A program made the position numbers and the translations under genes. Below, piece after piece: positions 1-10,919 of a DNA stretch of 64,000 nucleotides (positions are counted from its first letter, which is position 1; each line of letters begins with the position of its first letter). This DNA comes from Tridacna crocea (lineage: Eukaryota > Mollusca > Bivalvia > Cardiida > Cardiidae), in contig OX031065.1 in assembly GCA_943736015.1 (NCBI GenBank), positions 43,042,427 to 43,106,426 of the forward strand, written 5' to 3'. The notes beneath the pieces were generated by a model that was given only the letters and a program-made list of their open reading frames with translations, ran no database searches and was not told the origin of the DNA.

Positions 1-583
1 TTTGATCCCAGGGGCATCATTTGAACCAACTTGGTAGAGGTCCACTAGGAGATGCTACATACCAGATATCAGAGCTCTACGCCATCAAGTTTCAGAGGAG
101 AAGATTTTAAAATTTTCCTGTTATGTTCCTATGCTCAAACTTGTGTCCCCCAGGCGGGGCCAGTTTTGACCCCAGGGGCATCATTTGGGCAAACTTGGTA
201 GAGGTCCACTAGGAGATGATGCTACATACCAAATATAAAAAGCTCTATGCCATCTAGTTTCATAAGAGAATATCTTAAAATTTTTCCTTCTTTGTTCCTA
301 TGCTCAAACTTTTGACCCCCGTGACAGGGCCGGTTTTTACCGCAGAGCTATAATTTGAACAAATTTGGTAGAGGTCCTCTGGGAGATGCCACATACCAAA
401 TACCAGTTTCAGAGAAGAAAATTTTCAAAGATTATTTTTTTCCTTTTTGTTAGCATGGCAACCAGAGTTGAGGGTGCAATTCAATTCTTTGAACAATTTC
501 AGAAGATGTTTAAAGAAATTGTTGACGGTCGCCAGACATAGGGCGATCAAATAGCTCACCTTTAGCACTTTGTAGCACAAAGA
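1..583 (+). repeat. Family A tandem-core element, partial (runs off the left edge)
   Basis: Three degenerate units of about 165 bp carry the same landmarks in order: TTGGTAGAGGTCCACTAGG, GATGCTACATACCAAATAT, a TTCAGAGAAGAAGATTTTAAA stretch, then GACCCC-rich text with GGGGCCAGTTTTGACCCC. The array is followed by the family's 3' segment (a GGCAACCAGAG box near 458, the TTTAAAGAAATTGTTGACGG stretch near 510-530, and a decayed terminus with AGCTCACC and AGCACTTTG near 553-575). The 5' end lies outside the window. No coding capacity is seen, so it is probably a non-autonomous element. Confidence 0.75.
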
Positions 584-594
584 TTAAAACAAGA

Positions 595-1206
595 AATGCT
601 GACTTCGTATCGTAAACAAGAAATCGAAATTTTCAACTTGAAATGGGTACTTTTCCTGTAGTGTTTGCTGGATTTTATTTCAAAATCAACAGGGTTGAAG
701 CCATTGATAAGAATAACAAATTCTGCAAGTTTCACGAAAGTCTGATAACAAACGCAGACTTAATCACGTAAACACGAAATAAAAAAAATCAAACTGAAGT
801 GGCAACTTTTCCTATACTGTTTGTTGGATTTTTATTTCAAAATCAATAGGGCTAAGCTATTGATAAGGTTAACAAAGAATGCAGACTTTTTCGCGTAAAC
901 AATAAAAATCAAAACATGAAATTGCTACTGTTCCCATACTGAATGTTGGAATTTTTATCGAAATCAATAGGGTTGAAGCTATTGATAAGATAAACAAACT
1001 CCGCAAGTTATATGGAAATCTGACCACAAATGCAGACCTTATTGCGTAAACAAGTAATGAAAATTTTACACTTGAAATGGCTAGTTTTCCCATACCGTTT
1101 GTTGGATTGTTTTCAAAATCAATAGGGCTGAAGCTATTGATTTTGAAAACAAACTGTGTGGATTTCACAGAAATCTGACCACAAATACAGACTTTATTCT
1201 GTAAAC
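595..1206 (+). repeat. Family D tandem repeat, about four units
   Basis: Units begin with GTAAACAAGAAATGAAAATT and contain TTTGTTGGATTTTTATTTC, AATCAATAGGGTTGAAGCTA and TGACCACAAATGCAGACCTT. Unit starts fall at about 612, 768, 895, 1045 and 1201, giving a period near 156 bp with one shortened unit. The array is cut at 1206 by a family C element and resumes at 2277-2380, where the expected next unit text (AAATGGAAATTTTCAATTTA) is found. The ORFs in it are not coding-like. Confidence 0.75.
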
Positions 1207-2276
1207 AAGAGTGGCAAATTGTCGCAAGATACGCCCGTCTTACCCCAAGTTGTAAAGTTGGGGCATGCACCGGACAAAATTCAAGTATGAAAAACAACAA
1301 AGGGCAATAACTCAAAAATTAAGCAAGCAAGAATTGTGATTCCTGTGCACTGCACTCCCCCTCAATGAGATCTATCCACCCATGAAATTTCATAACCCTA
1401 GCTAGTATAGTTTTGGAGATATTCTCCGGACAAAAATCAAGTATGAAAAATGAAAAAGGGCAATAACTCAAAAATTAAGCAAGCAAGAGTTATGATTTCT
1501 GTGCATTGCACTCCCCTTCGGTGAGATCTATCCAGCCATGAAATTTCATAACCCTAGCTAGTATAGTTCTGGAGATATTCAGCGGACAAAATTCAAGTAT
1601 AAAAAACGGCAAAGGGCAATAACTCAAAAATTAAGCGAGCAAGAGTTATGATTCTTTTGCACTGCACTCTCCCTCGATGAGATCTATCCACCCATAAAAT
1701 TTCATAACCCTAGCTAGTATAGTTTTGGAGATATGCTCCGGACAAAATTCAAGTATGAAAAATAACAAAGGGCAATAACTCAAAAATTAAGCGAGCAAGA
1801 GTTATGATTCCTGTGCACTGCACTCCCCCTCAATGAGATCTATCCACCCATGAAATTTCATAACCCTAGCTAGTATACTTTTGGAGATATGCTCCGGACA
1901 AAATTCAAGTATGAAAAACAACAAAGGGCAGTAACTCAAAAATTAAGCGAGCAAGAGTTATGATTCTTGTGCACTGCACTCCCCCTCGATGAGATCTATC
2001 CACCCATGAAATTTCATAACCCTAGGTAGTATAGTTTTGGAGATATGCTCCGGACAAAATTCAAGTATGAAAAACAACAAAGGGCAATAACTCAAAAGTT
2101 AAGCAAGCAAGAGTTATGATTCCTGTGCACTGCACTCCCCCTCGATGAGATCTATCCACCCATGAAATTTCATAACCCTAGCTTATATAGTTTTGGAGAT
2201 ATGCTCCGGACAAAGAACTGGACCCCGCCCGGCACGGGTGATCCCATAATACGTCCCGTCTTCGACGGGCGTATAA
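1207..2276 (+). mobile_element. Family C tandem-core element, complete, six 156-bp units
   Basis: The motif CGGACAAA recurs at 1271, 1427, 1583, 1739, 1895, 2051 and 2207, an exact 156-bp period. Each unit carries AAAGGGCAATAACTCAAAAA, GTGCACTGCACTCCCCCTC and TTTCATAACCCTAGCTAGTA. The left flank has ATACGCCCGTC (1229-1239) and the right flank its reverse complement GACGGGCGTAT (2264-2274). The right end is itself a hairpin (2249-2274). Terminal inverted repeats, a 3' subterminal hairpin, a minisatellite core and no coding region match the known layout of non-autonomous Helentrons (HINE/Pearl-like). That class call is inference. It interrupts a family D unit between 1206 and 2277. Confidence 0.75.
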
Positions 2277-2676
2277 AAAGAAATGGAAATTTTCAATTTA
2301 AAGTGGCTACTTTTGGCATATTGGTGGTCATTTTTTTTTTTTTTTTTCAAAATCAATTATTTAATGGCAACAGTTCACAGATCCATGTTTCCTGGACATT
2401 TTATTTTACCATTACTTGACCAGTCACATCTTCTTGACACTGGCGGGCCAGTCGTACTGCTATCCCCATAATCCTGAATGCCAATGGGGGAGCCACTACT
2501 ACCAATTTTTAAGTCTTTGGTCTGAATAATATAAATCTGTGGATTTCTTGTTGTAACAAAATAATCAAAGATGCTTCTTTAAATTTTTTTTCAAGATAAT
2601 GGTCAAGACATTTTGTTGTATATACATTTCATTTTACTGTTTAGAAATTCAGATTACTTATGACTGTTTTTTTCAG

Positions 2677-2932
2677 AGGAGCATGTTGATGGTGAAGAAA
2701 ATACAAAAAAGAATAAAGAATCTGTTAGACAGAAGTGGACAGCAGATGAAGTGGATGAACTCAAAGACTTTTCCATGATAATATTAAGAAATCGAAGTGT
2801 CCAAATACCAAGGATATTATAAAAGCTAAAGGAATCAGTGAAAATGAAAATGGATTTATTGACCTTAGGAAACTTGGAAACATAAAGAAAAAAATGAGCA
2901 ACATGATCATAAAAATCAAACATAACAAGTAG
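2677..2932 (+). pseudogene. Terminal exon of a SANT/Myb-like domain protein, frameshifted (copy 1)
   Basis: A pyrimidine tract and CAG acceptor (2674-2676) precede an open frame reading EEHVDGEENT..., then RQKWTADEVDEL. After the GACTTTTCC stretch the sense frame must shift by one base, continuing as FHDNIKKSKCPNTKDIIKAK..., GFIDLRKLGNIKKKMSNM, and stopping at TAG 2930-2932. The W-T-x-x-E-V start and the K-N-M end resemble the C-terminal SANT-like domain of a large, poorly described family of metazoan proteins; this is recalled from pattern, not searched. The identical one-base lesion in copy 2 (11477-11732) means it predates the duplication. Upstream exons were not found. It could be a live exon if the lesion is an assembly error, but its presence in both copies argues against that. 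Confidence 0.5.
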
Positions 2933-3971
2933 CAAGCAGTGCATGAACCCTTTTCCTCATAGAAGCAGTTTTTGAGGTTTCTGAAATTTACAACTCTTGA
3001 AAACATAATGAGAAAAACAGAGATTGCTAGTCTCTTTTCCCCGGAATATTTTCTGATCTGTTTGGAACTCAAAGCACCATTAGTCCTTGCTTTGTATACT
3101 TTTAGCCAGATGTTTTCATGTCACAATGTCACTTCAGTGTTAGTGCATGCAACCGTCCAGATTTATCTGTGCTATTTATTCTACATTTATGGATGGATGA
3201 ACATTACACACATGTTCTGCCAAATGGGCTGATGTGCCATTTGGAATATTTTTTATTGCATGTCCAAGGTCAAATTCTTTACTTGTATGGATGGATTCTG
3301 TTCTAACTTTACAGATATGTTCTTCAAAATGGGTTGATGTGTCATTTGAAATAGTGTTTATTGTAGGTCCAAGGTCAAGGTCATAGCACAAGTGCCTGTG
3401 ATAAAAAAATCACTCCCGTGACTGTGCCATACTTCAAACCTGTGGAGAATCGAATTATACTTGATCCTACACATTAATATCACTATCAATTGCGAGAACT
3501 GTTGTTTTGTATCGGTGCAAAGTTCTGTGATTTTGTAGTTTTCCCTCTTGTTGACTTTAACCGCATAAGAATTAAAGAAATGATGATTTCATATCAAGAA
3601 TACTTGATACTGTTGTTTGTTAAGGAGTTAAATGTCAGCATTGTGTGATAAAGGCTTAAAGGAATAAGAGAAAGAAATTATCAGAAAATGTGATGGAAAA
3701 GAAAAGAAAAATCTGAAGACCAGTATTTTCCCTTTTTTTTTCAATGTATTTATTTCTTTCTACCGCCAATCCATCATGTAAGCACTGATAATCTTTTTAT
3801 CGACAAATGTTTTCAAATGAGACATGTCAAAAAATCTGTCGTCTGGTAGAGCTGCTATAATTTTTTTCTTATACTGACATGTTAAATATTCACATAATGG
3901 TACTAATGTAATAGTCTGAAATCTGTTTCATAATGCTGATAAGAAGAGTGAACTACAATCTTTTTCATGAT

Positions 3972-4200
3972 TTAACCCATTACCACACGAGAAAAATTTA
4001 GACTGGTCCAAATTTAAAGCAATTGCAGATGACAAAATAAATGTGATTGAAAAATTGAAATTTGTTCTGGGAAGGGTAGAAAACACTGTGGGAAAAGGAG
4101 AAAATGCTGGTTACCAGCATTTTCTCCTTTTCCCACAGGGTTTTCAAAAGGCTTCTTTCTCAGGGGCGTCAAAAGTAGGGATTGAGTGGTAATGGGTTAA
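3972..4200. mobile_element. Family F TTAA-flanked foldback MITE (copy 1)
   Basis: TTAACCCATTACCACAC at the left and GTGGTAATGGGTTAA at the right are inverted copies, bounded by TTAA on both sides. The centre (4087-4137) is a perfect palindrome with 25-bp arms around one base. The matching position in the duplicated block, 13967-13970, is a single TTAA without the element, so it is an exact insertion with TTAA duplication. TTAA targets and termini starting CCC are hallmarks of piggyBac-type transposition. Confidence 0.92.
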
Positions 4201-4214
4201 ACCTCTACCAAACA

Positions 4215-5229
4215 ATGATGATCTCCGTAGTGACGAAAATTTTAAGACTTCACTTATAAATTCATCATGCAGCTAGCAAAGACTACACAAATTCGAATGA
4301 AGAGTGTGTTTTTCCCTACAAACACGATTTAAAATCAAAGAAAACAATATTTGTCGGCATTAACGGTTTGTTCTCCGTAATCAATATGATTAAAACAGAA
4401 TCAAATGATTTAATCTCCAATTACAACGTAATCACAGACCCTAAGTTGACATGATAATCGCTGTCATACTCCATAATTGACTTCTTTAATTGCCTGAATC
4501 CCCTTGTTTAGTTACATGTAATTGATTGCAAATAAACAATGTCATAGGATAAAGCTAGCCAAAATAACCAACTGATTTTTACACATGTCGACCTTTCATG
4601 AGCCTTGTATCGATTTTTGATAAGTCGTGTTGAATTTCAATGCAGTACCCAAAATTTTTTAGCTGGTCAAGACGACACACAAGCGACTTTTCTTGAGGGT
4701 CAAAACAGGGTATTTTAGAATTTTTATGCGTCAAAACCCAGGTTTACGGGTCAAACGCGAACCCTGCTGTATAGCAGACACATAAAAACCTGGGCTTGTT
4801 TGGGAAAGGTTTAATATAGGGTTAATCCATATTTTTGAGGTCGTTATCATTCACAGAAGCCAGAAAAATTGTTTAACGTCTGAATGCAAAGCACAAGAGT
4901 GTTAACCATTTTGAGGGCCTTTGCAAATGTTAACTGCCGAGGAAATGTGAATTGATGTTATTGCTTAAAATGACTCATTTAACAATAATTTGAAAGTTCC
5001 AAAGCTAAAAATATTTCCAGAAAACAAAGAAACAGACTTTAAACATGCCGAGCTTGAACACAGTTTAATAGCAAGGGGTGGGGTATAGATTAATATATTG
5101 GTTGGTGCGTACTTTTTACTCGCAAAGTTTGACTTGTGAATGTAAATGAAGAAGGGGCACAAAAGTGAATCTCTGATGAAAGTACTTTTGATAAGAACAT
5201 AATAATTTTTTTATGTTTCTTATTTTTAG
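4215..5229. other. Non-coding stretch with decayed repeat ends
   Basis: No exon was recognised. At 4748-4766 there is a terminus-like GGGTCAAACGCGAACCCTG, resembling the inverse of the CAGGGTTC ends of the hAT-like elements further along. It abuts 4770-4812, which matches the right end of family F (GCAGACACATAAAAACCTGG, GGGAAAGG, TTAA). This suggests a hAT-like element inserted into an F copy whose left half is lost or too decayed to recognise. Confidence 0.4.
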
Positions 5230-5366
5230 GCAAACAAGCTAAGGTAGCAGAAAAAAGGGAAAAACAGGAAAGGGAGAAAGAAAGGAATTCTACCAACCTC
5301 AGTATATCTGAGGGACTAAATGGTAATAATACCATGGAGAGAAAAATGGATATTCTCCTAAATAAG

Positions 5367-6255
5367 GTATTTATGATTTAATTCAAAATCAATATTGTGA
5401 CCCCAAAAAATGTCTCATGCATAAATTTCTCAATAATGCATAAATTGAGCATAAGCGGTAAGCTATTATTAGATCCCTACTGGCGAAGCTGAAGGAGACT
5501 TTCGGTTTGCACTCTGTCTGTCAGTCCATCCATCTGTCAGCCCCCAGTATCAGTTTTCCCGACTTTTTCCTTGAACGCTTGCAGATATTGACCTGATTTT
5601 TTGGCATGTAAGTCAATCACCATGACTTACAGATCAAATTTTGTATGTAGCTTTATCTAGTAACCCTGGGGTCAAACCTTGTCCCACCACAGGGATCACA
5701 AGTTTTACTTGGGCTTATATAGGGAAAACTTTAGAGATCTCCCTGTACCTAGCCATAAGGCCTAGGCTTACCATATTTTGCATGTAGCCTTATGTATACA
5801 GTGGGCCTCATTCCATTATGTCAGGTAGAAAGTTTTGAACATGCTCAAAACGTCCCACTGGACAAAATGGACATTGCTGGACAAGGAGCAGATTCATCGG
5901 ATAAGAAATGAACATAAAACCGATGCTAACAGATAAAAGTTTTTTATCAGTTACTCATCTTTTTGCTTAGTGCGACCAAGCCTTTACATGCAAAGTTTGG
6001 GTTTTGTGTATTGTTAAAGAGAAAATAATGTATGCACCTCTAGGTCAATTTCCAAGTGACCGGATGTCAAAATTTTAGTCTCTCCAGAGCTTAACAACCA
6101 TGATGGAGAAGGCTTTTGAAAACAGAGAAAGAAAAGGATAAAATGGTTTAACTAACACTCTTGGAAACAGAAAAATTGGCAAATGCCAGTCCCAAGACAA
6201 CGTATAGTTGGTGAACAGTGTAATTAAAACGTCACATGCCTATGAATATTTCGAG
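5367..6255. other. Intron 1 of the BEN gene, no further feature
   Basis: No exon-like open frame or complete repeat was recognised. The stretch around 5470-5720 (CTGGCGAAGCTGAAGGAGAC, CTGTCTGTCAGTCCATCCAT) has the look of a dispersed repeat, but no second copy was found in the window. Confidence 0.3.
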
Positions 6256-6483
6256 TTAACCCTTTCCCAAACGACAAGTTTTAGACTCTTCCAAACTGAA
6301 AAAGGTTTCAGATGACAATTTTAATTTTAATGAAAATGGTGGAAAATTCTCCAAAAGAGAAGAAAACAATGTGGGAAAAGGAGAAATTGCTGGTTAAGAG
6401 CAATTTCTCTTTTTCCCACAGTGTTTTCAAAAGACTTGTACTGCAGACACGTAAAAAACAGGGCTTGTTTGGGAAAGGGTTAA
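6256..6483. mobile_element. Family F MITE (copy 2, CCCTTTCCCAAAC subtype)
   Basis: TTAA at 6256-6259 and 6480-6483 bound termini TTAACCCTTTCCCAAAC and GTTTGGGAAAGGGTTAA, a 17-bp perfect inverted pair. A central palindrome lies around 6371-6421. This subtype differs from copies ending GGTAATGGGTTAA. Confidence 0.9.
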
Positions 6484-6849
6484 CTAAAAAAGAACCATAC
6501 ATGTTTTGGCTAACACCTCATTAATGCTTTAGTAACTATAGAGTGATGTCATGTAATTGGAAGGGAAATGACGTAATTGGAAAAGGTTAAGGAATTGTGT
6601 GTCACATTGTCATCAAAACAGCACAATCTTGCCTATAAAAAGGAAAAACTATTTTTGTTTCAGCTTGTGCATAGGGATAGCAGGGAGTTGGCAATGAGGT
6701 TGCCAGTGTCTAAAAACACACTGAGCACCTCTCCTTAGCCTTCCAGAGAACAACCAACCCTTGCTTCTCAACCCGCCAAAGAACCACCTTCATTTCTGAC
6801 TTCTCAGTCATCACTTAATTCTCAAGGTAAGTTCAAATTTAAATATTTT

Positions 6850-7347
6850 TAGCTCCACTGGCCAAAGGCCACACCTCCATTTGCATCCACTGTGACAGAA
6901 TTTCTACTCAATATCTACTTTGCACTAGTCAGGATTCACATACAAGATTTAGTCGCCACCCATGATTTGTAAAACTGCACCTTGATTCTACATTACATGG
7001 CATTACACCACTACGTAGCCTGCATTTCATGGTGTGTATTTAGCAATAATTGATTTTCAAATTGTCTGTTTTCACACATGGCTATGGATTAGACGTGATG
7101 CAAAGCATCAAATTGATTGTATTGCATAACAATAGTTAATTGAATCATGAATGAAAAAGTTAATTGAATCATGAATGAAAAGTGATTGCATAGTTTTAGC
7201 AGGTTTGAAAGTGAAACTTGCACCCTTTGTTCCCTTTACTCAAAAAATTTAGGTGAAGTTTTTTTCACTCGCCAGTCCAAAAAAGGCGAAGTCAAGCATG
7301 TTTCGGCAGCGACTTGGCCCGAATCGCCTAGATTCTTGAAAATTTGC
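6850..7347. mobile_element. Truncated hAT-like family E copy next to a reversed element-I terminus
   Basis: 6850-6880 reads TTTTTAGCTCCACTGGCC, the reverse complement of element I's right terminus (see 12511-13706). From about 6930 to 7347 the text parallels 58880-59251 of the full E element (shared TTTAGTCGCCRCCCAT, TTTTCACACATGGC, GGCGAAGTC, CGAATCGCCTAGAT). The left half of E is missing. A 23-bp tandem doublet (AGTTAATTGAATCATGAATG) sits at about 7134-7180. It is in intron 2 of the BEN gene. Confidence 0.6.
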
Positions 7348-7567
7348 TCAACCCTTTCCCAAACCCTGGTTTTTAAGTGTCTGTAGAACTAGTCTTTTGG
7401 AAACACTGCGGGAAAAGAAGAAATTGCTGGTAATGAGCAATTTCTCCTTTTTTCACAGTGTTGCCTACCCTGTAGGAGAACTTTCTGCCGATTTCAATTT
7501 AAAATTATCATCTGCAAAGTCCTTCAGTTTGGAAGAGTCTAAAATGTGTCGTTTGGGAAAGGGATAA
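7348..7567. mobile_element. Family F MITE (copy 3), degraded TTAA
   Basis: The termini AACCCTTTCCCAAAC and GTTTGGGAAAGGG are intact, but the flanking tetranucleotides have drifted to TCAA and ATAA. The central hairpin is imperfect. It abuts the right end of the truncated E element. Confidence 0.75.
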
Positions 7568-7876
7568 AGGATGTTGCATTACAATAATTATGCCACAGGC
7601 TGCTTTTGATGTACTTCAAGTGGACAGCTTTTGAAAGCATAGTAGATGAAGATAAAGATAGTGCTCATCATATTATTCACATAACAGTGCTTATAATTCA
7701 GATTGAAGAGAAAAAGTCTTTTTTCAGAGGAATTACATTTTGAGGGAGGTCATTTCAACACCCAAAAGGAGGCAGAACCTAAAGAGAGTGGTGCACAATG
7801 TGGTATGTTCTTGCTGGTTTGACTCTTCACAACACAAAAAAATCTTGTTCAAGCTGACAACATTTCCAGGCCACAA

Positions 7877-8231
7877 TTAAAGTCCCAATAGCGCCCAACT
7901 AGAAAGGTGTTTGTATACAAAATGAAAAGTAAACCCCATTCATACCATCTCAAATTATGGCGATTATTATGACTTTATGGATAGGTAATGGTGCAGTTCT
8001 TAAAAGTTCCAGTCAATGGCAATTAAAAGAATTTTGAAAATTAAATAATTCCATCCATGAACTATTTATTTTCAAAATTCTTTTAATTGCCATGGACTAA
8101 AACTTTTAAAAACTGCACCATTACCTATCCATAAAGTCATGATAGTTGCCATATTTTAAGATGGTATGAATGGGGTTTACTTTTATTTTATAAATAAACA
8201 CCTTCCAAGTTGGCCGCTATTGGGACTTTAA
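7877..8231. mobile_element. Family G near-perfect palindromic foldback element
   Basis: TTAAAGTCCCAATAGCG at the left is mirrored by GCTATTGGGACTTTAA at the right. Almost the whole 355 bp folds into two arms of about 170 bp: ACCCCATTCATACCATCT with AGATGGTATGAATGGGGT, and TTTATGGATAGGTAATGGTG with CACCATTACCTATCCATAAA. The loop is AT-rich near 8040-8060. TTAA stands at both ends. No second copy was seen. It is in intron 3 of the BEN gene. Confidence 0.85.
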
Positions 8232-9201
8232 ATGTTGTACAACTGATTGAATTTGTCTTTGATATGTCACAAAAAACACTGGGAAAAGAAGATTATGCTG
8301 GTTACTAGCATTTTCTCCTCTTCCAACTATATTTTCAAATTGCTTCTGTCCTTGTCTTTGAAAATATTAGTCACACTTAGAATTTAACATACACATTTTC
8401 TGATGATATGTTAAAGGCGCAGTCAGACAATGTAGACATTATTTTCGAATTTGAAAAGGTTCAATTATGCCCTCGTTTCCCGCATTACCTTACAAGACTC
8501 TGAGCTCTGGGGAATTAGCCGATTGAAAGCCTTTTTGTTGTTTGTAAAATGTTTGTAAAACTAGATCATGAAATAAGACAGCAAATGGTTTTGGAATGAA
8601 AATTATCATTTGTAGACACATCAGAATCAATTAGACTGTAAATTTACCTTAATTTTCATACATATTTTGACTAGTAACAACAACAAAATTACTAGTTAAA
8701 ACACGACTATTGGTCAAGGTAGTCAAATCTCCTGTTGGTTTCGGATACATATACAGTCTAAGCGCTGACCTCAAGAACCAGTCTAACCCCTGACCTTGAA
8801 GTTTCGCGTAATCCTGATCTTGTTCCATGGAGATTGTACGATGTCAAAAAGGTCAATTGACACAAAGAGGAATTCATACATGAGGATCAGATAATTATCA
8901 ATTTTTATAAGCCCCTCCAAACGCAGTTATGTTCCTTTTTCAACTAAATCTTTTCGCTGAAAATTGAGCAAATGCAGAAAACATTGCATTGTAATTTTTT
9001 ATACTGTCTGAAGTTTTGCCATAGTGATTGGAAAAAGAGTAGATGATAGCAATACAGGAATGAACAGATGTCATCTTTTTGTTTTGACATTTCGAACTAT
9101 ATTGGGTGGACAGCTGATGTGCACACTCCCTATACCTATGAGGCTGCTACTATTGCTTTTAGGATAAAAACTGGTAATATATGTTCAAATTTCCATTTCA
9201 G
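8232..9201. other. Rest of intron 3, one F-hairpin relic
   Basis: 8263-8345 carries a decayed F central hairpin (GGGAAAAGAAGATTATGCTGG, TACTAGCATTTTCTCC). Nothing else was recognised before the acceptor at 9199-9201. Confidence 0.4.
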
Positions 9202-10380
9202 GTCTTGTGTATCTTGGTGATAGCCAATTTGGGATAAAGGTGGCAGGAGAAAGGCTGACAACAGTCAAGGCCTGTTCAAAGGACATTACCAAGATGGCAC
9301 TAAATCTAATAGAGCTTCTTGTCACTCCAGAGGAGTGCAAGAATGATTTGACTACATATGGTGAGGGAAAAGGTTAAACTGCCCTTGATACCAACAAAAG
9401 AAAGGCCTTGAGAGGTATGTAGACTTTTTTGTTATTCATACTGGTGTACACAAATTTGAAGATAAAATGGCGGAGGTTGTCTGAGGGATATTCTAATATG
9501 ACTTTCCATAAGAATTCTACTACAGTATCTTTGAGAGAGTCTCATGAGTATATATAGCTAAGACTAAGTCTTATCAATATAGTTAAGACTTCTCGTTGGT
9601 ATACATGGAATTCAATATAAAGGAGTTAAATGTTTTGTATCACAATACAGAAATGGAAATTCCTACTGTGCACCAATTCATATGAATCATGTAAATAAAT
9701 GGTGGTTGTAAATCATCCAGGAACTCGTACCAGAAGGGCCCAAGCGTCACTCTGAATTTTTAGTAGTTTATCATGGTTAAGCTAAAGTGATTTTCTTGCC
9801 TGACTCCCAAGGTAGGACATGTATTGAAGTCGTGAAACATGCAGTTTTCTACTGTCTACTCCCAATTTTTCAAGGATTATTTCTCCTTGAATTTAGAAAA
9901 TTTTTGTGAACTTGACTACTTCTGTCACAGTGCTGGAGGGGTATAAGTCAACTCAGTGACAAGCTTCAGTTTTGCTATTGCTACAGACATATCATAAGAT
10001 GTTAGTATGATGGAAATACCATTATGAAAGCAAAGTATGTAAACCTACATGTCTTCAGGGTACATTTGTGACAAGATATATTAAATGCTGCAGAATTTTT
10101 AATGCTGCATTAATGTTTTTTTCCCCTAAATCTTTTCTTTGACTGTGTAACAATAAGTAAAATGTACCATGTTACAGCAAATTAATAAACTCAGACTTTT
10201 ATCATTTGCAACTTGAAGCATTAAATCTTGATTTTCTTCTTTACAGGTGAATTATTCAACAATTTCTACATAACAGCTAAAGAAGAAGAAAAGGCAAAAA
10301 TTTGGAATGAGACTGTCGTGCCAAAAGTGAACAACAAAATCAGGGGCATAAGAAATGATAAATATAAATTAAAACTGTGA

Positions 10381-10919
10381 AAACTGCATACAAATTAATG
10401 AGCTAGTACTGTCCTCTGAAAAAGGGGGCATAATGCAATTGTGAAAAGTATCAACCCCAATCAGTCTGCAGGCTGAATGGGCAGGAACTTTTCACTATCT
10501 TTAAGGTATCCAGACCCTAAAGATCAGATTTTAATTGTGTTACCTCAGATATTTTTGTTGTACTTTGAGAAAACCAATCTCATTGTTTCATATTCCATTA
10601 AGACCAGCTCACCAGTTGAATCTGAAATAGTGAGAGTGGTTTTCTTTCGTACAATGGAAATATCCCAGATAACACAAATAAAGAAATTAATATTCAGGGC
10701 CTGGACACCTTAAATTTTCGGCATGTCAAAATGCCATTCCATATCATGATTTAGTCCCTTGATAGACAAAATAGATCTAATTGATCCATATTCATGTAAT
10801 ATATTACCTGGTACTGTGAATCACAGATGTGTATTATGAACCATTAATCTTTATAGATCAGGCAGATATTTATTTTGAATTATATAATTAGTATGCATGC
10901 ATTAGTGGTAGATTTTTAG
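10381..10919. other. 3' flank of the BEN gene, nothing recognised
   Basis: AT-rich sequence with no repeat family, exon or strong signal. The open stretch at 10477-10713 lacks coding-like composition or a recognisable domain. Confidence 0.3.

Larger units (their letters stand above)
2497..4214. repeat. Duplicated block, copy 1
   Basis: The sequence from ACTACCAATTTTTAAGTC at about 2498 to ACCTCTACCAAACA at about 4214 recurs at 11300-13984 with only scattered differences; an 86-codon open stretch is identical in both. The copies differ mainly by two insertions: an F MITE here (3972-4200) and element I in copy 2. Apart from the exon at 2677-2932, no gene is recognised. The region 2381-2497 before it holds no clear feature. 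Confidence 0.9.
5230..10380 (+). pseudogene. BEN-domain protein gene, five exons, two in-frame stops
   Basis: Exons are 5230-5366, 6664-6826, 7728-7802, 9202-9414 and 10247-10380 (TGA 10378-10380). Each has an AG acceptor and, except the last, a GT donor, and all internal splice phases agree (0, 1, 1, 1). Exon 1 as seen is basic and helical (KQAKVAEKREKQEREKER); exon 2 is Ser/Thr/Pro-rich; exons 4-5 give VYLGDSQFGIKV, ITKMALNLIELLVTPEE, KALRGELFNNF and VVPKVNNKIRGIR, the spacing and hydrophobic pattern of a BEN domain, a DNA-binding fold of chromatin regulators. Stops interrupt it: TAG at 6736-6738 and TAA at 9375-9377, the latter inside the BEN domain. At least one 5' exon is missing, since the first exon starts mid-codon. 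Conserved phases with only two stops suggest recent loss, a null allele or sequencing errors. Introns contain F MITEs, element G and a truncated hAT-like piece. Confidence 0.7.

Noticed and set aside
869-1315. 148-residue open frame on the minus strand
   Set aside because: It lies across family D units and the left end of element C; its sequence recurs with the repeat period and has no domain.
2654-3072. Minus-strand open frames of 96 and 103 residues, conserved in both block copies
   Set aside because: They are antisense to the SANT-like exon and its flank; identity between copies is explained by the recent duplication.
2972-3232. 86-residue frame, identical in both block copies
   Set aside because: No domain, and conservation follows from the duplication, not from selection that can be seen here.
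10477-10713. 78-residue open frame after the BEN gene
   Set aside because: No recognisable motif, no splice context and composition like the surrounding non-coding DNA.
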